64,000 nucleotides of DNA from Branchiostoma belcheri (GCF_001625305.1 NW_017804620.1:615364-679363); one strand, 5' to 3'. Shown: positions 32,626 to 44,239, counted from the first letter of the stretch. Translations and numbers: made by a program. Notes: generated by a model from the letters alone, not told the origin.

Positions 32626-33745
32626 TCTCTCCTTTTACAATTCTCTTTTTACTGCCCTTAGCTATCTATGCTAAATGTAGTTGCAACAATTGACTTCAAA
32701 ACTTGACTGACTAAATCTTTTAGCTACACTACCTGAACTTCCTAACTCAAATGCTGGCTACATAATGTGTCAACCTCTCACTACAACTGTCTGTTTAGAA
32801 GTGTTTACAGAGATCTCTCACTGTAACTCTATCTACAGTTTCATTCAATGTACTGTTTAGTTATCCTATCTAGAAACCATAATAAAATCATAATCCTCGC
32901 AAAAGAAATACTTATTTTTTGTTTCGCTGATTCCATAACACAATTCCTCCCTTTCAAACATCACACACAGCTTACCTGTAGTACATTCAGACTACAGAAA
33001 GAAAGCACAACATTGTCTTTTCCCTCTTCTGTATAGAAATAGGACATATTTCCAACAATCATTATGTGACGAAAGTATTTTCCCTCTAATCCACTTCATC
33101 GGGAACACAAAAATTATATTTATTGTAGAATATTGTATCGCTCATATGTTGCAATTGTTTAAAAAGTTTTTGAAATGTCTATCGATGGCTTGTTTTTTTG
33201 TGCAAATTATGTGCAATACAAGAATAATTATCTTGATTGTGTTTGACCTACATTTTAAGCATATTTAACAGTGAAAGACAAATGTGTAGAATTGTAGGTA
33301 AATCAGGGTCAAACATTGTACATGCTTTTTGCAAATTTATATTATTGTGAACACATTACAATTAGATGTTTCCTTTCATGGATTTAGAACTCAAAGGAAC
33401 AGTCCCGGCCATGGATATTACAATTATTATTCCAACACTAAATTTTCAGACTTGAATTTCGTTTGTTGTGTCAAACTTGTCAACATTTACACCTGACTGA
33501 AGCATAAAAACAGATGAAGTTCTTGTACGCTGCATGTCGCAGACAAGAATGATGAAGAGGATATGAGGGAAAACAGTTTGATCACAAATGCTGTTGAAAA
33601 CAGTATCCCATTGCTATACAGAATGAAATGACAGACAATATTACAAGTGCTCTCCTCAATAAGAAAATGTACTGTGTTCTCTGCCATAAATGCAAACAAA
33701 CATTAGTCACAACCTTAAACTAGATATTAGTATTAGAAATGTGAA

Positions 33746-34192
33746 CTCTTTCAATCAAAAATGACAATGAATAGAAGAGAGGGCCAGTTTGGACAATCAG
33801 GTGTTTGGAACTAAAAGTTTAGAGCATCGCAGAGATGCCTTATTCCAACATATTTCATTGTCATTTTTAATTTTAGGGGTCTGCATGCATGGGATGTCCC
33901 GATCACGCTTTACACTAAATTCTGGAAGCAGCGGTCACGATTTATTCTTCATTCGTGCAGACATAGACTTGGTTCAAGTTCGAATTATGCAAAATGTCAA
34001 AGCGCAAAAGTTATAATGCAAAGCAGCGACCCGGTATTACGCTTCATTCATGCAGGCTTAATGCTTTACCCATAAATTATGCAAAGATTACATTTAATAT
34101 CAAGTCATGACGACCCGATTTTGGATTACTCAAATCTAAGACGAGTGCTTACGCATTGCGGCATGCAGACCCCATTTTTGAAAGAGTTCTAA
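33746..34192. mobile_element. TIR element
   Basis: GAACTCTTTCAA near 33746 pairs with TTGAAAGAGTTC near 34181, and GGGGTCTGCATGC near 33876 with GCATGCAGACCCC near 34161. Inner sequence is non-coding. Confidence 0.6.
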
Positions 34193-34239
34193 AAATAAGG
34201 CCAACTCACGTCAAGGTCCGATGTTCTCTTGTCTCGTAG

Positions 34240-34455
34240 ATAGGTGACAGGTCCCTCAGGAACACACACAAGCAAATCCTCCTGGAATTATGGACAGGAA
34301 CACAGACCGGTCCCTCAGGAACACACACAGGCAAATCCTCCTGGAATATACGCACTCAGGTCCTCCAGGGATGTGGACAGGCAGGCACACAGGATAGCAG
34401 ACAGGTCCCACAGCACACACAGGATAGCAGACAGGTCCCACAGCACACAGGAACA
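34240..34455 (+). repeat. Short tandem repeats
   Basis: Two units of GGTCCCTCAGGAACACACAC...GCAAATCCTCCTGGAAT (about 34250 and 34311) are followed by two units of ACACAGGATAGCAGACAGGT. Frames across this block are repeat artefacts. Confidence 0.8.
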
Positions 34456-34800
34456 TGGTCAGGTACAGTCTCAGCTTCCCATCAGCTAGGGTGGAAAAGA
34501 AATTAACATTCAGAAAAATCTCATCCCAAATTTACATACACCAAGGATACACCAATGTTTAAACAATATTCACATAGTAAACATGCATGACATCATAATA
34601 TTCACAACATTTGTTATAAAACCTGCTTTGATTAGGGGAAGAGCACATGGAACATTGTTAACATGTTAGTGAGGCAAAACAAGAGCACAGCCAAAAGTGA
34701 ACAATCAGAGAATATTCTGACTAAACAACAATCACATGAAAATACATCTCACACAAGACATCACATAATATAAGGTATCACAAATCCATTTGTTCTAAAA

Positions 34801-35040
34801 ATGGCAATGGCAGCGTGCGCGACTCGGAACCAAGAGGTCCCGGGTTCGAGTCCTGACATGCCACCGATCTTGTGCCCTCGGGAAAGGCACTTTACACGAC
34901 TTTCCCCACTAGACTCAAGTGAAAATGAGTATTGTCTGTCCTGTATTTGTTTCTATGTGCAGGACACAACACCAGCAACAGCTGCCTCTGTTCCGCGTGT
35001 ATTGCATTGTTACAATTTCAATAAATCAAATCAAATCAAC
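34801..35040 (+). mobile_element. tRNA-derived SINE (plus), full-length
   Basis: The tRNA-like head has a B box (GGTTCGAGTCC), then TTGTGCCCTCGGGAAAGGCA, a conserved body and an AATCAAATCAAATCAA tail. It matches the minus-strand copy at 8350-8592 along its length. Confidence 0.85.
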
Positions 35041-36235
35041 CTGATTTGGTTAGGGAAAGAGCACATGGAACAATGTTACAGAGACAAAAGAAGAGCACAA
35101 AAAACAATGGACATACATGTAGAAATATATCATATTAATTACCAAAGAACAATGACATGAAAAATTATCACACATGATATCATGTAAGATATCACAATTC
35201 AAATAACAACATGATAGTCATCTCATGTTTGACATCCATTAAATTACAACTAGGAACATACAAAAACATCAAAGCCAACGACACACATGAAATGCATTCC
35301 AAAGATCACTTCATGAAATAAAATAAAAAAAACAGATCAAGCTCATTCATATACACATGAAAGTCAGTATTTGGCAATAGTGTACACAGCATATCTAAGG
35401 TATTCAAGAAGTTAATTGAGTGCAAAAAGGCAAAAACATTATGACAACAATTTCAAATGACATCAAGTGAGAAATCCATCTCAATGGTATTAAACAGCTG
35501 CAGCTCAATTATGACTTAACTCAGTGGCACATCTATCTGAAAATATTATATTTCATAACATATGGGTGAAACAATAATTGTTTGAACTGAGTACAAAGAA
35601 AAGGTACATGTATGTACAGTCATATTACCACAAACTGAAACCTGAATACTGTACATACATGGTTCTAAAAATCACACAGTAAATGATGGATAGAATTCTC
35701 AAAATTTTTTACACTAAATCACAAATTTTTAACACACGTCAAAAAGATAAACACATATATGTCATGTCAACAAATGTCCCTGTTTTATAGACTGATTTCA
35801 GTGCATTTTCCCCATATATAAATTGGAAAAAATGTCTCAATTTTTTGTAATTAGCTGTAGCACACAAACTTGATAGGGCCCTAGCCCATGTGACCACCCT
35901 TTTTTCACTCAGTTTTGGCTCCAACAGCCACATTTTTCCTCAATCTTGAAGGCTTTTCCCTTTCTCCGGCCAATCCTGCTTAAGTTTGCTGTTGTGTTTT
36001 GAATGAAAGATAATTGTGGAGTACACAGTAAGACCAGTACTACTAGCCGACTGCTGCCAACCCCTGTGACAGGGACAACAGCAGCTGTGAATGAAAGACC
36101 TTAATTGTACGTTTGTGCTCTAACAAGCTAAGTCTGTAGGTCATGGATAGACAAGGAAAAGGATACAGCAATGATACTATACATACTAATGTGATCTACT
36201 ATTTACAATCTAACCCTGGATAGTGAGTGAGTGAG

Positions 36236-36607
36236 TGACACACAGTACTATAGTGCTGGTAGTAATAACAGAGCCCAATGTCCTTGAAACATGAGAGGTT
36301 GACTTTTGTCCCCATCTTTGTGTTTACTAAGTCAAACAGAACACTGCTCGCTCAGGTGTGACCCAACAGAACGACCCGGAAGTACAACACTGGGAAAGTC
36401 CCCAGTCATAATACAGGGGAAACCCAGAAGTTTCACACACACAATGAGGAACAGAAACTCTTTCCCTATGAGTACTGAAGAAAACTCAGAGATTTTGCTT
36501 CGAAACAGGGAAACAGGCAAGTCTCTAGCCATGCTGGTATAGACTCTCAGACATCCAGGTAAGATTTAGACATTTACGTCAACAGATCTAGAGTAAACAC
36601 TGGACAA
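36236..36607 (+). promoter_or_regulatory. 5' flank of TPR-NTase copy 2 locus
   Basis: Inverted homologue of about 19640-19980. It keeps ATAACAGAGCCCA, TCAGGTGTGACCCAACAGAA and the spacing to the Met of the N-terminal block. The outer edge of the inverted duplication lies near 36230. 35040-36230 before it holds no recognised feature. Confidence 0.45.
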
Positions 36608-37125
36608 TGTCTGGTATCGGCATGGCCAACTTGGCAAACAGACTGCAGCAACTGTACATTAACAGTCCGTACAGCACAGAAGTCAGTTATGGACAGGTAC
36701 TGAGAGAAGCTAATGCTAGTGAGGATTGTTCCATGGAGGTAGAGGTTGAAAAGTCTTGGAGACCTGCGTCTTGAGAAAGCCAAGCTCAGTAAAGATTCAG
36801 CAGGGTTTGACAAGGCTGCTGCCCTGTATGCTGCTGCCTTACTGCGCTGCAAAGATCCAGATGTAGGTCAAACGGTAGAACATCGTATCCGCTACATGGA
36901 GAAACTCTCCAGACAACTGCTGCAGGGGTACAGTCCACACTTCCGGTGGCTGTCACCAGACTACTGGGGTGCTGCTGACAGTAATGTCTTAAGGGTGGCT
37001 GAAACATGCCTTAAAGTGGAAAGAAGTGTCAGAAATTCCTGGCACTCTGTTGAAGTGACTTACACAAACTTTTCCCAGCATGAATATAAAGTGATTACAG
37101 TATCAAAAGGGCACAGACATTTTTA
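36608..37125 (+). pseudogene. Broken N-terminal exon of TPR-NTase copy 2
   Basis: It reads MSGIGMANLANRLQQL, YSTEVSYGQVLREANA and then loses two bases in the codons before [10 protein letters not shown], shifting the frame. After the shift it reads on to LRVAETCLK and diverges before the second helical block. It is closer to the copy 1 exon (18979-19635) than to the working exon 37603-38280, so it is the original first exon, now dead. Confidence 0.8.
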
Positions 37126-37602
37126 GTCAAACCAATATGTGTATGCAGAGTAAGTTATAGTAACTGTAGTCTATTAAATCAGGCGAGAACACAAGCTATT
37201 ATTGATTTTAACATAAAAAATCAATTTACTCTAGATGATTCTACAGTACAGTGTCACACAATCTCATACATCATAGACCTCCTTTAAACTTGTCTAAAAG
37301 TGCATCAATTAATGTAAGACATATGACAGGAAAATGTTGATAAAGACAAGCAATCTTGATCATATCAGTGTTTGCCTGTTACCCTTTTCCCCATGAACTG
37401 AAAATGGAATCTTCTTTATTTCCACAGATCAGCAACAGTTACAAAACACTACTCACACCTATTAGAATTAGTTGTTCTCAAAATTAGTCACAGTAAGTCA
37501 TCTGCAACACTGTTGCAAAGTGAGGAAAAAAATGTGTAATTCTCCTGAAACTCGAAAAATGTTGTTAAAAACAAACTGAACCGGAAACTGACAGGTATCA
37601 AT

Positions 37603-38280
37603 ATGGCAAGTAGCCTGGCAAAGAAGTTGCAAAACTTTCAGTTGCATCTTGACAGCCAAGATGACAAAGAAATTGTTTTTGTGCATGCACTTAGAGAGGC
37701 CTTAGTTTTCATGAATTATGCCATGGAAGTAGAAGTCCTGAAAAGTCTTGGAGACCTGCGTCTTGAGAAAGCCAAGCTCAGTAAAGATTCAGCAGAGTTT
37801 GACAAGGCTGCTGCCCTGTATGCTGCTGCCTTACTGCACTGCAAAGATCCAGACGTGGGAGAAACACTTCAAGATGAACTTGAACACTCAAAACTGTGCA
37901 AAGAACTGCTGCAGGGGTACAGTCCACACTTCCGGTGGCTGTCACCAGACTACAGGGGTACTGCTGACAGTAATGTCTTAAGGGTGGCACAAATCTGTGA
38001 TAAACTGGACAAGGAGGGTGGAAAATACATTGAACAGAGTTATACAGAAATGTTAGTGACTGCAATTGCAAAGGAGGATGTCATCTTAGAGCTTGAGGTT
38101 CTAAAATCTCTTGGTGACTTTTACTTCAAGAAAGGCAAGAAAACTTTGAATGTATCCCAGTTCTCCAAGGCAGCTGCCATGTACAACAAGGCCATGACAA
38201 CATGCGGGGATCCTGAGACAAAACTGACCTTGGTGCATCGTGCCTTGTACATGGTAAAGGTCTGGGAAGGAGTGAGGATG
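37603..38280 (+). CDS. TPR-NTase copy 2, N-terminal exon
   Basis: The ATG follows ATCAAT; it reads [18 protein letters not shown], then two helical TPR-like blocks ending [13 protein letters not shown]. Donor ATG|GTGAGT, phase 0. Confidence 0.88.
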
Positions 38281-41200
38281 GTGAGTAGTTTTAGACAGGC
38301 CAGTATTTGGCCAGTTCCCTCTCTTAAAAAAAAAAAGCAATTTCACTTAAAATGCAGCTTCGTCGTTTTGTAAAAACTTCATTGTACATGTACATCTCAA
38401 TGTCAGAACCACATCCAGAGGTTCCTAAATTTGTCTTAGTCTTGTATTGTCTTATATTTTCCAAGACAGAGCAATTAATATTGTCATGCGATAAAGGCCC
38501 TTATCATATGTGGACTTATATCTTACAGCAAACATCACGATTAGCAGAGAAGCACTTTGCAGCTGCACTCAAGAAGGTACATGTGAGAGGTAAGGAAAAA
38601 TGCCTGTACTCTTGTAAATCATACATATTTTTTTAATTAACAATGCTGGCATATTTATACAAACATGAGGACACACAGCCACATTTTTCTTGAATAAACA
38701 TTGTAGGATACATTGTAAATTACAAGGTACATTTACCCAGCAAACTGTCACTCCCCAGACCCCACAGCCCAGCAGTACCAGAGAGAGGTGGAGCCCCTGT
38801 GCAAGTTGGGGGATGTCTACAGTAAGCGAGGTCAGCAGACAGGAGACGGGGGAGACTTTGTCCAAGCAGCAGCACTCTACAATGCAGCAATAGCCAGGTC
38901 ACAGGATCAAGTCCTCAAGGGTAACATAGCAACAACTGTTAGAGAAGTAGAGAAGGCATTCCTCAAATGTATCCTAGACAAGCATAGTAATGTTAGCCAA
39001 GATGACACAGAAAAACACAAGAAACAGCTGAAGGAGATGCGGGACCAGATCAAGCTGGAGATGGAAACCATTGACCAGCAGCTGGATCCCTATGTACATG
39101 ATGAGGACGACCCATGTGTCAGAGAGATAGAGGCAAAACGAGCTCAGGCTGTCAGGCAGTTGTTTGAGAAAATTGCACAACAAAGAAAGGAGTTCATCAG
39201 CCTGCTTGTAGAAGAGTGTATTGGGTTAATGGGTCCCCCTCCCTGTAAGTATGCCCTGATAGGTTTGGGTTCACAGGCCACAGGACTGGTAACTCCATAC
39301 TCAGACCTGGAGTTTGCCATCTTGGTAGAAGAAGAAAGTGACGAATGTCTTGTGTATTTCCGTAACCTCACCCACTATCTACACCTCAAGGTGGTCAACC
39401 TGGGAGAAACCATTCTCCCAGCACTGGGAATAAAATCTCTCAATGACTTCTACTCTGAAAACCCACTTGACAACTGGTACTATGACTCTGTTACACCTCG
39501 TGGGTTTGCATTTGATGCCTCCATGCCAAAGGCAAGCAAGACTCCACTGGGCAGGCAGGGAACTAAGAACAAACCACCCAGTGAACTCATCTGCACCCCA
39601 CAAAACATGGTCTCAATACTTCAGAATGATGTCACACTGTACCTGAAGGAAGGATATCACCTTGCCACTATCTTGAGAAACCCATGCCTGATAGCAGGGG
39701 ACCAGGATTTGATTGACACGTACATGGATATCACAGTGGAGATACTGCAAGCTGATGGGGGCAAAATGGCTCAACAACTGGCACAGGAGACACTGAGGGA
39801 GAACTTTAGGGATAAGGCAACAATTACAGCAAGGCTAGTTGATGTAAAGAAAGCGATCTATCGCTTCCCAGCTGTAGCAGTGGACTGCTTGGCACTGTCT
39901 AAAGGCATCATACCTACCACAGTTTGGGAGACAATAGAAGAAATGGAAAACCAACAAGTGATCAGTCCCAACAATGCACACCACCTGACAGTGCTTACCA
40001 GCATCTCAGCAGAACTCAGGCTCAGAACATACATCGCAAATGGTGGACAGAAGGAAAACCTGTCAGCTTTGGCCTCAATGGAAACAGAACAGCAAGGACA
40101 GGAATCATCTCTACAGACCAATGATGAAGTACAAACAAACACACTGCAACAGATTTTTTATCTACCAAACGAAAAGCAGCTTTTCAGATACTATCACACA
40201 GCACTCCCTCTTAGATATCTTTTCCGAAAATGGTCTGAACAAAAAGTACTTCCAAATTCATTCTCTGATTTCTATGTTACTTCTACAACAATAAAAGCAA
40301 GGATGTACAATGAACTGTGCAAATATAGCCAGGCTGTCAGCTGCTACCAGGAAGCTCTGAAGGAAGCTGAAGGAAATGATGCTGAGAAAATTGAGCTGCT
40401 CAACAGGCTTGGAGAGGCTATGAGCAGTATGGGTGATAACCAGGGGGCACTCAGCTATCTTGAAGAGGCACTGTCATTGCGACATTCTACTAGTCCTAAC
40501 ACAAATCTAAACATTGCTATGACACTAAAAACACTGTCATCGGCACATTCCTCTGGTCAAGATATCACAAAGCTAGAAATTGCTGTGACACTGCAAATCT
40601 TGGGAAAGGTTTCCCACTGTATGGGTGATTACAGGAAAGCAATCCGTTACATTGAACAAGCACTACAGTTGTACACAAGTATCTTTGGTCAGAATACAGC
40701 ACATTCTGACATTGCTTACTCACTCAGCATGCTGGGGGCAACCTGTGATGGGCTTGGAGATTACAGAAAAGCAATCAGCTACATGGAACAGGCACTGCAG
40801 ATGTGCAGGAGTATCCATGGTGAGAATACTGCACATCATAATATTGCAAGCTTACTCAACAATCTAGGGAAGTCATGGACAGAATTGGGTGATTTTGAAA
40901 ATGGCAGAAACTACCTGGAACAGTCACTACAAATGTGCAGAAGTATATATGGTCACAGTACAGCACATCCTGGGATTGCAAACTCACTCAACAACCTGGG
41001 GTTAGCCTGGCACCACCTGGGTGTTTACAGAAAAGCAATCAGCTACCAAGAACAGGCACTGCAGATGTACAGGAGTATCTATAGTCAGACTAAAGCACAT
41101 CCTGAGATTGCCACCTCACTCGGCAACCTGGGGTTAGCCTGGCACCACCTGGGTGATTACAGAAAAGCAATCAGCTACAGTGAACAAGCACTGCAGATGA

Positions 41201-41820
41201 AGAGGAGTATCTATGGTCAGACTAAAGCACATCCACGCATTGCTTCATCAATCAACAACCTGGGGATGGCCTGGCATTCCCTGGGGGACTACAGAAAAGC
41301 AATCAGCTACCATGAACAGGCACTGCAGATGTACCGGAGTATCTATGGTCAGACTAAAGCACATCCTAACATCGCCACCTTACTCGGCAACCTGGGGGGA
41401 GCCTGGAGAAACATGGGTGATTACAGAAAAGCAATCAGCAACCATGAACAGGCACTGCAGATGTACAGGAGTATCTATGGTCAGACTAAAGCACATCCTA
41501 ACATTGCCACCTTACTCGGCAACCTGGGGAGAGCCTGGAGAAACATGGGTGATTACAGGAAAGCAATCAGCTACCATGAACAGACACTGCAGATGCGCAG
41601 GATTATATATGGTCACAGTACACCACATCCTGACATTGCCTACTCACTCAACAACCTGGGGATGGCCTGGGACCACCTGGGTGACCACAGTAAAGCCCTC
41701 AGTCTCTGCCAGGAAGCCTTGACTATAGTAAGGCAGGTTTTCCCTCAAAACAGAAGCCATCCACTGATAAAAAAGATTGAACAGAACCTGGTAATGATCA
41801 ATGCAGAGATCAGAAAATAG
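37603..41820 (+). CDS. TPR-NTase protein, copy 2
   Basis: Exons 37603-38280, 38529-38589 and 38759-41820 join in phase (0, 1) with GT-AG borders to give about 1266 residues. Order: N-terminal TPR-like region (two blocks with VEVLKSLGD / [15 protein letters not shown]), linker, charged helix ([16 protein letters not shown]), NTase core ([10 protein letters not shown] ... [15 protein letters not shown]), helical middle region ([20 protein letters not shown]), then about ten TPRs of the [10 protein letters not shown] type. The GS-x(10)-DxE pattern keeps the residues that bind metal and nucleotide in Pol-beta-fold NTases. It lacks a counterpart of copy 1's candidate exons 18075-18428. Free-standing between chimaerin and PRR15 on the plus strand. 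No signal peptide or membrane segment, so probably cytosolic. Substrate unknown. Confidence 0.9.
38529..38589 (+). CDS. TPR-NTase copy 2, 61-base exon
   Basis: Acceptor TCTTACAG, donor AGAG|GTAAGG. It reads [27 protein letters not shown] and VHVR match the copy 1 exon at 17715-17843. Confidence 0.85.
38759..41820 (+). CDS. TPR-NTase copy 2, NTase and C-terminal TPR exon
   Basis: Acceptor CCCCAG. It reads [18 protein letters not shown] onward to a TAG at 41820, 1019 full codons. It aligns with 17410-14637 throughout but has two more TPR units. Units at about 41330-41460 and 41461-41590 are nearly identical in DNA, which points to recent unit duplication or conversion. Confidence 0.95.
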
Positions 41821-42000
41821 CAAGAATCTTTAGACCTTTTGTTACTAATAGTTTATTTATTTTATTCACATTTATTTTTTGAGGATCGGGCAACAAGTTA
41901 GAAACTTATACCAGCCCTCTCCTCACACATAAAAGGGAACAAAGTAGTAATAGTAATAGGAAAAGATAGTTACTAAATAGCTCATTGATATAATAATAAT

Positions 42001-42048
42001 GATTGATGTCTTCGTACGTAGACTCTGAAATGTCGGCCTGAGCTCCAT
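42001..42048 (-). pseudogene. Inverted truncated copy of chimaerin exon 13793-13930
   Basis: The minus strand has CCCAG, then [16 protein letters not shown] in the original phase, then unrelated AT-rich sequence. The LPxPLI half of the exon is missing. Confidence 0.85.
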
Positions 42049-42150
42049 CTGGGAAAAAACAAGGAAATTCTGGAATGAAAAAAAAAACATGAGAAAACAG
42101 CTGCAGTTTTAACTTAACATGCTAGATGTCCCCACTGACACATCATCCGT

Positions 42151-42201
42151 CTATCGTGTTGTCTTCGTATGTGGACTCCGAAATGTCGGCCTGCGCTTTG
42201 T
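42151..42201 (-). pseudogene. Second inverted truncated copy of the same chimaerin exon
   Basis: The minus strand has TTCTCAG, then [14 protein letters not shown] and a stop shortly after. The upstream GACATCTAGCA/GCAGCTGTT intron blocks are the same as those before 13793, so flanking intron was copied too. Confidence 0.85.
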
Positions 42202-42528
42202 CTGAGAAAACAAGAAGATTCTGTCATGAATAAAGGCATAAGAAACAGCTGCAGTTCCAACTTAACCTGCTAGATGTCCCACCACTGACACATGTCAGTC
42301 TGCTATTGTACTGATGTCCTTGATTCAGAGACAACTGATTTGATATGTAAATGTTTCTGAGAAATTCAAGTACCTGTAGATCCATGAGTATAAGATTCAA
42401 GATAAAGTATCTTGAATCAAGATTAAGATAAGTGTTGAAAAATTTTCTATTTTCTGAAGTATTTGTAAGAGATTCCAGAAGGCAATGCCTGAATCTAGAG
42501 TTTTTGAATCAGTGTATCTGACACTAAC

Positions 42529-42606
42529 CTTTGTCAAAAGACAGTTTGACTTCTTCTATGTCGTCATTAAAGCCAGAAACTCTGTAGAGGCCTTCAGACA
42601 ACAAAC
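42529..42606 (-). pseudogene. Inverted intact copy of chimaerin exon 13348-13425
   Basis: The minus strand has TTCCAG, then an unbroken 78-base exon [16 protein letters not shown]...KLSFDK, then donor AAAG|GTTAGT. The protein is unchanged; DNA differences are synonymous. Homology continues about 105 bp upstream of the exon (to about 42712). Without the rest of RhoGAP it cannot make a working domain. Confidence 0.85.
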
Positions 42607-43161
42607 CTGGAATGTAAAGAGAACTTTAGAAATACACTTGTCTATCTGTATTGTACATGTACATATGGAATAAACTTTACTGTAAATTGCTGTCAAAATT
42701 TGCAGTTTGACTTTGAGTTATATAATGTTAACGTTACATACACTAGTAGTGCTGTACCGGTTTGCTGGACTGGTTCTGGACTTGTAAAAATGTTTAGGTT
42801 CAAGTCCAAAAAAAAACCTAAAAGGCAAGAACCGATTCCGAACTCATTACAAAAAAAAACCATGTCACATACCTCTTTTCTTTCCAAACTGCCTAAAACC
42901 TTCCGAATCCATAGATTGGAAAATCTGTGCTGCAAAATGAATAAAGCATTTCCATCGGGCATCGTCAAGTGTGGCCTCCATGTTTACGTGGCCAAAGTTT
43001 TGCCCAAACAACACTGCAAGGTTGCCAACATGCAATTTTGTATATGCCATGGGTTTATATCTAGGTCTGGACTTACGAGTCTGGAACTGAACCTAAACCT
43101 CTGGACTTGAATCCGGACCTGAACCTAAATGTGGGTTACCGCCCCCCTCCCCACTCGAAGT

Positions 43162-44239
43162 TTACCGGTCGTCTGTCTCCCCTCCTTCCAAATCTATCAC
43201 CTTGTCCGAGTAATCCTCTTCACTAACGGCACTATAGTGTCCCTCCTGTCTGCTCTTTGCGTCGGAACACTTTTGTTTTACATTGAAACGCAGAGAATTT
43301 GACCAAAACACACAGGACCCTAAGTTCCAAGCAAATCTATATAGGGGTCAAGGGTCACGAGTGCAGTTAACAAGGCGCCTCTAGCGGCTTATTCACAAAG
43401 TGCAGTTCTTAAGGTAGGTGTGTTGTTTACTAATACGGGTTGATATTTGGTTGACCTTGCGTCTTTGTGTGTATGTTATTAACGCTTAAAAATACAGGGA
43501 AATACCTCATTATGATTACAGAGATTGATATCAAAGTAGTTGTCAGATTAACTTTCTATAAACGAAAGAAGAGTTCGGCATAGCGCACCATCATACTATT
43601 GAGTGTTACTCTCCAAGCAGAGGTTTGGGTTTGGGGTTATTTTGGCGTGTTTTCATGCTTCTTTATCGGGGTTTCTCTTTTGCACTGGAATTTTTTTGGG
43701 GGAGGGGGTGAAAAATTCCAGTACAAAAGAGAAACCCCGATAAAAAAAGTCTAAAAACACGTCAAAAATAACCCCAAACCCAAACCTCTGCTTGGAGAGT
43801 AGGTACTAAGTGAGTGTCCGTATAACCTCCTTGGTATAACTCGAGGTTTTATCCAGGATTTTTGTCGTAAACCTGCACGAAGTTATACTTCCATTTCAGG
43901 ATCATTGATTTTCCCCTCATTGAATAGTAGTTGCTTCACCCATAATTAAAGAATTGGTGGCTGCGGTGCCTTTACCGGAGATACATTCACTGGACCACAC
44001 AAAAACGCCCCCAGCGGTTGCTTAACTTACTGCAGCATTAACTCGTGGGAGACAGTTGCCGCAACTTATTTTCGAAATTCTGTCTTTTTGCTGCATTTAA
44101 GTTCAATGAAATTTATCTACAATAGTCCAGAGAGTATATACGACAATTTAAAGCACAACTTACCATAAAAGCGGACGTGGTGCGTCTTTCTGGGCGAAAT
44201 TTTACCCGCTCGTTCTTCCCGTCCATGCTCACTCGCCAT
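43162..44239 (-). CDS. Unrecognised small two-exon gene (candidate)
   Basis: Exon 1 (44239-44164): ATG in good context (AACATGG), reads MASEHGREERAGKISPRKT then HHVRFY, donor TATG|GTAAGT. Exon 2 (43319-43162): acceptor AACTTAG, phase-matched, ending in an acidic tail (SAVSEEDYSDKVIDLEGG) and TAA; total about 77 residues. HVRF fits the loose RVxF-type PP1 docking pattern, but that is only a pattern. I do not recognise a family. The exon 1 donor is also in phase with the inverted chimaerin exon at 42606. Confidence 0.4.
43605..43805. mobile_element. Foldback element
   Basis: Arms of about 85 bp: CTCTCCAAGCAGAGGTTTGG (about 43611) pairs with CCAAACCTCTGCTTGGAGAG (about 43781), and CGGGGTTTCTCTTTTG with CAAAAGAGAAACCCCG. 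The loop is short and G-rich. Confidence 0.85.
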
